Source: Coprinopsis marcescibilis (taxonomy: Eukaryota > Basidiomycota > Agaricomycetes > Agaricales > Psathyrellaceae). From it: a stretch of DNA of 64,000 bases. Positions 59,461 to 64,000 of this stretch are shown here, one piece after another. The position numbers and the translations under genes are program-made. The stretch is taken from positions 1-64,000 of the forward strand of contig ML210219.1 in NCBI GenBank assembly GCA_004369085.1. The letters run 5' to 3'. The notes beneath the pieces are model-generated. The model was not told where the DNA came from, did not search any database, and saw only the letters and a program-made list of their open reading frames with translations. Numbering within the stretch: position 1 is the first letter of the stretch; each line of letters begins with the position of its first letter.

Positions 59461-60995
59461 CTACTTTAGCAATTCCGCCCACTGCCCTTCTGGTTTATCG
59501 ACACCAAGCTTCGACAATACCTCTCGTACGACAGCCTTCTCCTTCGCAATGAGGAACATGAAAAGTGTGTTGAACCTCTGTATATCCGGGAGGACGTCCA
59601 TGTACGATTTGACTAGTATTTGCGTTTCCAGGTCCGCCGTGTTTAGAATATAGTTGAATGTTTCCACGAGAGTGGCCAGGAACTCTGGTTCCATGGAGGT
59701 TTTGCATAACGATGGGAACTTCAGAGGTCGAATGGTCTATGTAAAGGGTTTTATGGATCAGAATCGCCCGATAAAGAATATTTGCTGCACGTACCGACAG
59801 AAGTGCCCATCTCTCCTCCGGCGTCCGCCTTGCGTTCCAGGCTTTAGCCAGTTCAAAGTACGTCTCTGGGGCTTTGATAGGCGGAGATTTTCCCTTTTCG
59901 CCGGCGGTTTCTCGATTGGTAAAAACTTTGCTGGACCCAGTTGCGTGGAAGATACCGCCGCCTACCCGACTTGGACGAGAGGTGGTGCGCGCATCCTTCG
60001 CGTCTTTGAATGATGCTGGCGTCGGCCTGGGCTTTCCAGCACTCGGTGGTAGAGATGAATTCGGTGGAAAAATCTCGTTCAAGGGTTCGGGAGCTGCCTG
60101 TACAGTTGACGAAGTTGAATGGGGAAGAGTGGTCGACTCGGGCGAGGTTTTGAGTGGTCTTGAAGATACTGCGGTCAGTCCGCTGCCATCGCTGGCCTTT
60201 GGTGCTTCAAACTGTATCTTGGTGTCGGATTTCGACGCTGGAGGGTTGATAGCTGAATCTTCGATGATGTTGATGGGAACTCTCCGACGCCTTTTGGAAG
60301 CATTGGGATCGACAAACTTGCCCGCAGCAGCAGCAGCCATTGCCTACATTATCCGAGACCATATCAGGTTAGCAGCAATTTGTCTGAAAGATGGGGTACT
60401 CACCTTCTCTCTCTTCGCTTGCAACTTTAGGTCGATCTCTCCGATGAGTAATAGGATAGATTCGTTTTTGGGTTCCAGTTCACATGCAGCTTGCAAATCT
60501 AGTTTTGTAAAAGGGGTTATGAGAACTCGTAGCTTCGCAGAACCACCACAAGCACACACCTTTCTGCGCATCGTGCAGTTTACTCATTGCATAGTAGGCT
60601 TGCGCTCTTCGAAACATGGCCTTCACATTTTTGGGGCTGAGCTTCAAGACGATCGTACAATCCTTCTCTGCGTCTTCATTCCTATAAATTGAGGCCTGTC
60701 ATGAGTGTCGTGCATGCGAAGAGCAGGTGGCTGTTGACAAAAAAGGCCGAGAACGTACTTGCCTAGTTTCAGGTACGCTGCGGCACGGTTCAAAGGATAG
60801 GTAGGCTCTTCTGGATCCTCCATCCAAGCTGCAGTGTAGAATCCAATTGCGTTCGCATAGTCTGCTTTCTTGAATGCCTCATTACCCTAAACATGGCATG
60901 GGGTCTCAATTCAAAATTCCGACAGCGAGCCGAAAATCTCTGACCTTTTCTTTTGAGAATTGAGCTCTACCCTTTGGCGTAGAAATTGTCGACAT
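59461..60995 (-). CDS. TPR and RPAP3_C domain protein (RPAP3/Spag1-like cochaperone)
   Basis: A likely HSP90 cochaperone of the R2TP type, which helps assemble RNA polymerase II and snoRNPs; it is expected in cytosol and nucleus. On the minus strand, start MSTISTPKGRAQFSKEK joins GNEAFKKADYANAIGFYTAAWM, PTYPLNRAAAYLKLGK, DCTIVLKLSPKNVKAMFRRAQ and LQAACELEPKNESILLLIGE. These are three tandem TPR helices pairs, with the N, N, K and R residues of an HSP90 EEVD-clamp type. A Pro/Ser-rich linker with KRRRRVP follows. The C-terminal RPAP3_C helical domain begins at ETYFELAKAWNARRTPEERW and runs through EPEFLATLVETFNYILN to VDKPEGQWAELLK, stop 59463-59461. Length is about 400 residues, much shorter than animal RPAP3, as is usual in fungi. 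It shares a 399-base divergent promoter with the sterol isomerase gene. Confidence 0.85.
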
Positions 60996-61394
60996 ATTAG
61001 TGATGATATCGAGATGCTGTCGGTCAAGAGATGGTGGAGGTCGCGGTTCAAGTTCAAGGGCCGTTGAGGGCGATCATCGTGTCAGAGTGATGACAGTTGC
61101 TTGGCTGCTAGTGCGCTGTCGTAATTCCAGCGTCCTTCGCCGCATTTCTTGTCTTCTTCGTTGCATATACTCATGTAGTCTACAGTCGGTACTCGGTTTC
61201 TCTCATTGTCGTGGTTAAATCCATGCTGATGGTCGTTGAAACATTGACGGCAATGTTTATGCCGTGGCTATGGGCGCTTGCCTGTTTAGGGCAGGTTTGA
61301 TCGTGCATGTCAGGGTCGCGACAGGCTTCTGAAGTTTAAACATGGTTCGATTCTGTTTCCATAATACACAGTTGTTGTTTGACTCCTAACTATC
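60996..61394. promoter_or_regulatory. Divergent promoter between the RPAP3-like and EBP-type genes
   Basis: A 399-base gap between head-to-head genes, so both promoters overlap or abut. A GGTTCGATTCTG word near 61345 resembles a tRNA B box, but no cloverleaf surrounds it. Confidence 0.5.
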
Positions 61395-62311
61395 ATGGTG
61401 CTCTCAGAAACCATCATTACAGTCAGCGGAATTTCAGGCGTAGTAGCCCTAGCACTGATTGCCAAATCCTCGGCAAGCGCGTTCGTGCCCAAAAACGCCA
61501 GATGGCAGGACAGGTACACCTTCATTTGGCTGGTGAGTTTCTTCCTCTTTAAACCAAGCATAGCTACTTACCATGGGATGTGCTTGAGGTATAGGTCTTT
61601 GACGCCTTGATTCACTCCATCTATGAAGGAACCTTTGTTTACTACTCCACTTTTGGGAGGACAGTCAATTCGAGCGAAGGCTTCGTGGCAGATATTTGTG
61701 CGTCAGACGTCTCTATTTCAAGTCTGAGAGTCCTAACTAACCACCACATAGGGAAGGAATATGCCAGAGCTGACTTCCGATGGGGAGAATCAGACCCCAC
61801 CACTGTCGCCATTGAGATCATTACTGTCCTAGGGGCTGGTCCTCTATGCTTCTACATCCTCAGTCTCTACCCCAGCAACAACCCTATGAGATTCTTCTGG
61901 ATAACTGTTCTGTCTACTGCGGAGCTCTACGGCGGGTAGGCATAGACTCTTCACATCTTTGTCTCCCAGTTGGAATTAACAGGAACTCTGCGCAGCTGGA
62001 TGACTTTCGTTCCCGAATGGCTCATCGGCAGCCCCAACCTCGAAACATCCTCCTTCATCAACAAATGGTTCTACCTCTTCGTATGCTCCCTATTCATTTT
62101 ACCTTGTATGGTAACTCGCTAATATTCCTTCTCACAGTTCATGAACTTCATGTGAGTTTCCAACCCCATCTATGTGCCCTTTGGCCGGTACTAATCGACC
62201 ACATGACGTTCTAATTTTAGTTGGGTCGTAATCCCTTTGCTTCTGATGGTGGACGCGTTTGGCACCATTAAGAAGGCATCTATCAAGGGCAGCCTCAAGA
62301 AAAGGAATTAG
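61395..62311 (+). CDS. EBP-type 3-beta-hydroxysteroid delta8-delta7 isomerase
   Basis: A membrane enzyme of the endoplasmic reticulum that shifts the sterol double bond from C8 to C7 during ergosterol synthesis. It has the EXPERA/EBP fold rather than the ERG2 fold used by yeast. Six exons keep frame: 61395-61532, 61595-61697, 61752-61935, 61996-62080, 62138-62151 (14 bases) and 62221-62311, giving 204 residues. The active-site helix is VFDALIHSIYEGTFVYY, with the His and Glu of the family. WKEYARADFRWGESDPTTVA carries the second acidic set, and ELYGGWMTFVPEWLIGSPNL follows. NKWFYLFFMNFIWVVIPLLL is the last membrane helix. A lysine-rich end (KKASIKGSLKKRN) carries a possible ER-retention signal. 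At least four hydrophobic helices are visible. Confidence 0.9.
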
Positions 62312-63009
62312 TGTCGGGATTTGCTATTTCCCGAGGCCCTATGAGAGGCCATAGAGCCTCGAGGGGCGTCGCGACAACCATTGTGCGATTATTTAGCTGG
62401 ACTTACACTGGATTCACAGATATAATGCACCGCTTTAGTGGATGAACACGATGCCCTGGCCCTTCACATTGGTGTCAACTGGGTTACCATTTGCGGAAAG
62501 ATGACCTTCCTTCTGGTCATAACCTCTCTTGAAGCTTGTGCTTGATCCTGCACCATCGGTGACATCAGACTATAAGCATTTTATGACGTTGTAAGAACAA
62601 CTGGGACCTTCTCAAGCCTCTTGCACCAGGATCTTGCCGAGGAAGCCGGTTAACTTGACCGGGGTCCCTGCCAAGGTACGAACGTTTGAACAACTATTAT
62701 TCGATGGCGAAGTTTATGCGGGCGATATTAATACATACAACTAACAAGAAGATACAAGGTACACAGCGAGAGATTAGAAAACGAACATATGCTAGTTATG
62801 CAGAATGAATGGATGGAGTGATGTCAATTGCTGCCTGACATGAGATGGAAACGGGAATAATGTTGGTATGGATGGGATGGAAACGTAATGTTCAATGCGT
62901 AGGCTGGTGGGCGGTGACGGTGGCCTGTATGCCCATCTTGCCTCTTCAAGGCCAAGTGTTCGTCAATGTCGTCAAGTTTTCGTTATACACGCCATTGAGA
63001 ATGGACTTT
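62312..63009. other. Intergenic region between convergent EBP-type and Kre9/Knh1-like genes
   Basis: Shared 3' region of about 700 bases. The plus-strand frame at 62845-63084 is antisense to the end of the next gene and shows no motif. No gene is supported. Confidence 0.45.
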
Positions 63010-63608
63010 TTAGGCTTCTTCGATGGTGAACTTTGGCGAAGCATTGCCAGAGTCGCCCATTACTTTATGCGCAGGCTCAATTAGTCAAGGGTCTCGCCAG
63101 GTGTTGGGATTGCTTATACTCACAAACGATGAAATAGTTGTCCCCAGTTTCGACCGGCGGGATTGTCACTTCGACGCGACCCTCCGTTAGTTTGAATCCG
63201 GAAGCGAGGGGATTTTCTATGCGTAGAGCGTCAGTCTTTTGGATCTCGCCTTTAGATGAGGAGAAGAGAGCTCACCGACGTCCAGGTTCTCACTCTCGTC
63301 GTCTAGCGTGGAATAGCCAAGGAGGACGAGACCAGTAGCCAAGGCGTGTTCTCTGGGTATCTTGTCCGTATCTACTCAGGACTTGTAAGCACTCCTTGTC
63401 TGGGGATTACGAGTGGTGGTGACTATGTACCCCATGTAATGAGCTGGCGAGAACCCTGCGGCCAGTGCTCACTCCCCTCGGGAGAGGTGATGTGGGGGTT
63501 CACGACGATGAGATTGTGAACTGGCCTTCTCGCCGGCGTGGACGCAATAGGTGCTGCGAGCGATGAGGCGGCGATGAGGGCAATAGAAATGGCAGATGAG
63601 AGCTTCAT
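63010..63608 (-). CDS. Small secreted Kre9/Knh1-like (Ser-Thr-rich GPI-family) protein
   Basis: A secreted protein with the Kre9/Knh1-type beta-sandwich, a family linked to cell-wall beta-1,6-glucan in yeast; the role in basidiomycetes is not established. Four exons keep frame on the minus strand: 63608-63431, 63371-63276, 63216-63124 and 63062-63010, giving 139 residues. A signal peptide (MKLSSAISIALIAASSLA) is followed by PARRPVHNLIVVNPHI. The domain signature is ITSPEGSEHWPQGSRQLITW, joined to DTDKIPREHALATGLVLLG. FKLTEGRVEVTIPPVETGDN and YFIVLMGDSGNASPKFTIEE end the domain, with the stop directly after. The Ser/Thr-rich stalk and GPI signal of longer members are absent, so it is probably freely secreted. 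Confidence 0.85.
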
Positions 63609-64000
63609 GATGGAGATAATGGTTTGGGTGGGTTGATTAAGAAGTGAGTGAAGAATAGTGATAGTTAGGAGCAAGTTGCGGAGGTTGGAGTTGCGGAATG
63701 AGCAAGAATAGAAATATTGATCGTGATCGTTGCGAGAGATGGAGAGGGATTGGCGAGTAAGGTAAGAAAGTAAATAAGAGAGAGGAATGGGGCTTTGACC
63801 GTGTAACAACCGGTCTGACTTTATACCACCGGATGAGTTTCAGAGGCAATTCCACAACGGAGAACTGATGCGAGCACCGAGGTGCGATCGAGAATAGGGA
63901 ACAGGGAAGTAGACAATGAGGCTACAGGGCTCGGGGTGCTCGCAATCTACCCCAAACCTTCTCGAGGATCTCTCGAGTCTGAACATAAAGGGGTTGCCGA
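63609..64000. other. Promoter flank of the Kre9/Knh1-like gene
   Basis: Upstream region of the last gene. It is purine-rich on this strand just before the start (pyrimidine-rich in the gene sense, about 63620-63780), as expected for a fungal promoter. No other gene is visible before the window ends. Confidence 0.45.

Noticed and set aside
59874..60692. Plus-strand open frame of 272 codons antisense to the RPAP3-like gene
   Set aside because: It is the complement of TPR and linker exons, and the minus strand gives the complete domain order.
61336..61360. Possible tRNA internal B box (GGTTCGATTCTG)
   Set aside because: No A box and no acceptor-stem pairing could be found around it.

Overview
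The window reads as nuclear DNA of a filamentous basidiomycete, most likely an Agaricomycete (mushroom-forming fungus). The support is GT-AG introns of about 50-65 bases splitting nearly every gene, a FunK1-type kinase, a NACHT NTPase with a basidiomycete-style N-terminus, zinc-cluster regulators of the CKECRRLKLKCDR type, a sterol isomerase and a Bzz1-type F-BAR protein. Gene models below were spliced by eye: reading frame was followed across each junction and checked against family motifs. CDS spans include introns.

Layout, left to right. Carnitine acetyltransferase (418-2650, +) is followed by a decayed tandem duplication of its own 3' flank. Next come a NACHT NTPase (5741-3306, -), a 2 kb gap and a FunK1-like kinase (7803-11304, +). 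After a 2.9 kb gap without a convincing gene there are two tandem Zn2Cys6 transcription factors (14168-17803 and 18529-21914, +), the CCR4-NOT deadenylase Caf1/Pop2 (22336-23647, +), a Bzz1-like F-BAR/C1/SH3 protein (27732-24489, -) and a small secreted double-psi-barrel protein (29075-29759, +). A Rif1-like protein (30911-36420, +), a cyclopropane-fatty-acid-synthase-type methyltransferase (36818-39205, +) and two tandem full-length ABCB transporters (44399-39348 and 50252-45278, -) follow. Then come a second, diverged Rif1-like gene (55376-50814, -), a CmcJ/AsaB-like enzyme (57008-56041, -), guanine deaminase (57538-59138, +), an RPAP3-like TPR protein (60995-59461, -), the sterol C8-isomerase EBP/ERG2-type gene (61395-62311, +) and a Kre9/Knh1-like secreted protein (63608-63010, -).

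Most genes are single-copy housekeeping functions: acetyl-carnitine shuttling, mRNA decay, purine salvage, ergosterol synthesis, actin/endocytosis and chaperone assembly. They are mixed with basidiomycete-expanded families (FunK1, NACHT, zinc-cluster factors, ABCB). I see no secondary-metabolite core enzyme, transposase, CRISPR array or tRNA.

The most unusual aspects are these. Two Rif1-like paralogs lie in opposite orientation on either side of a methyltransferase and an ABCB pair. Exact MluI cell-cycle boxes lie upstream of the longer Rif1 gene. The zinc-cluster pair has its DNA-binding motif cut into tiny exons, including a 13-base microexon kept in both copies. Two gene pairs share short divergent promoters.
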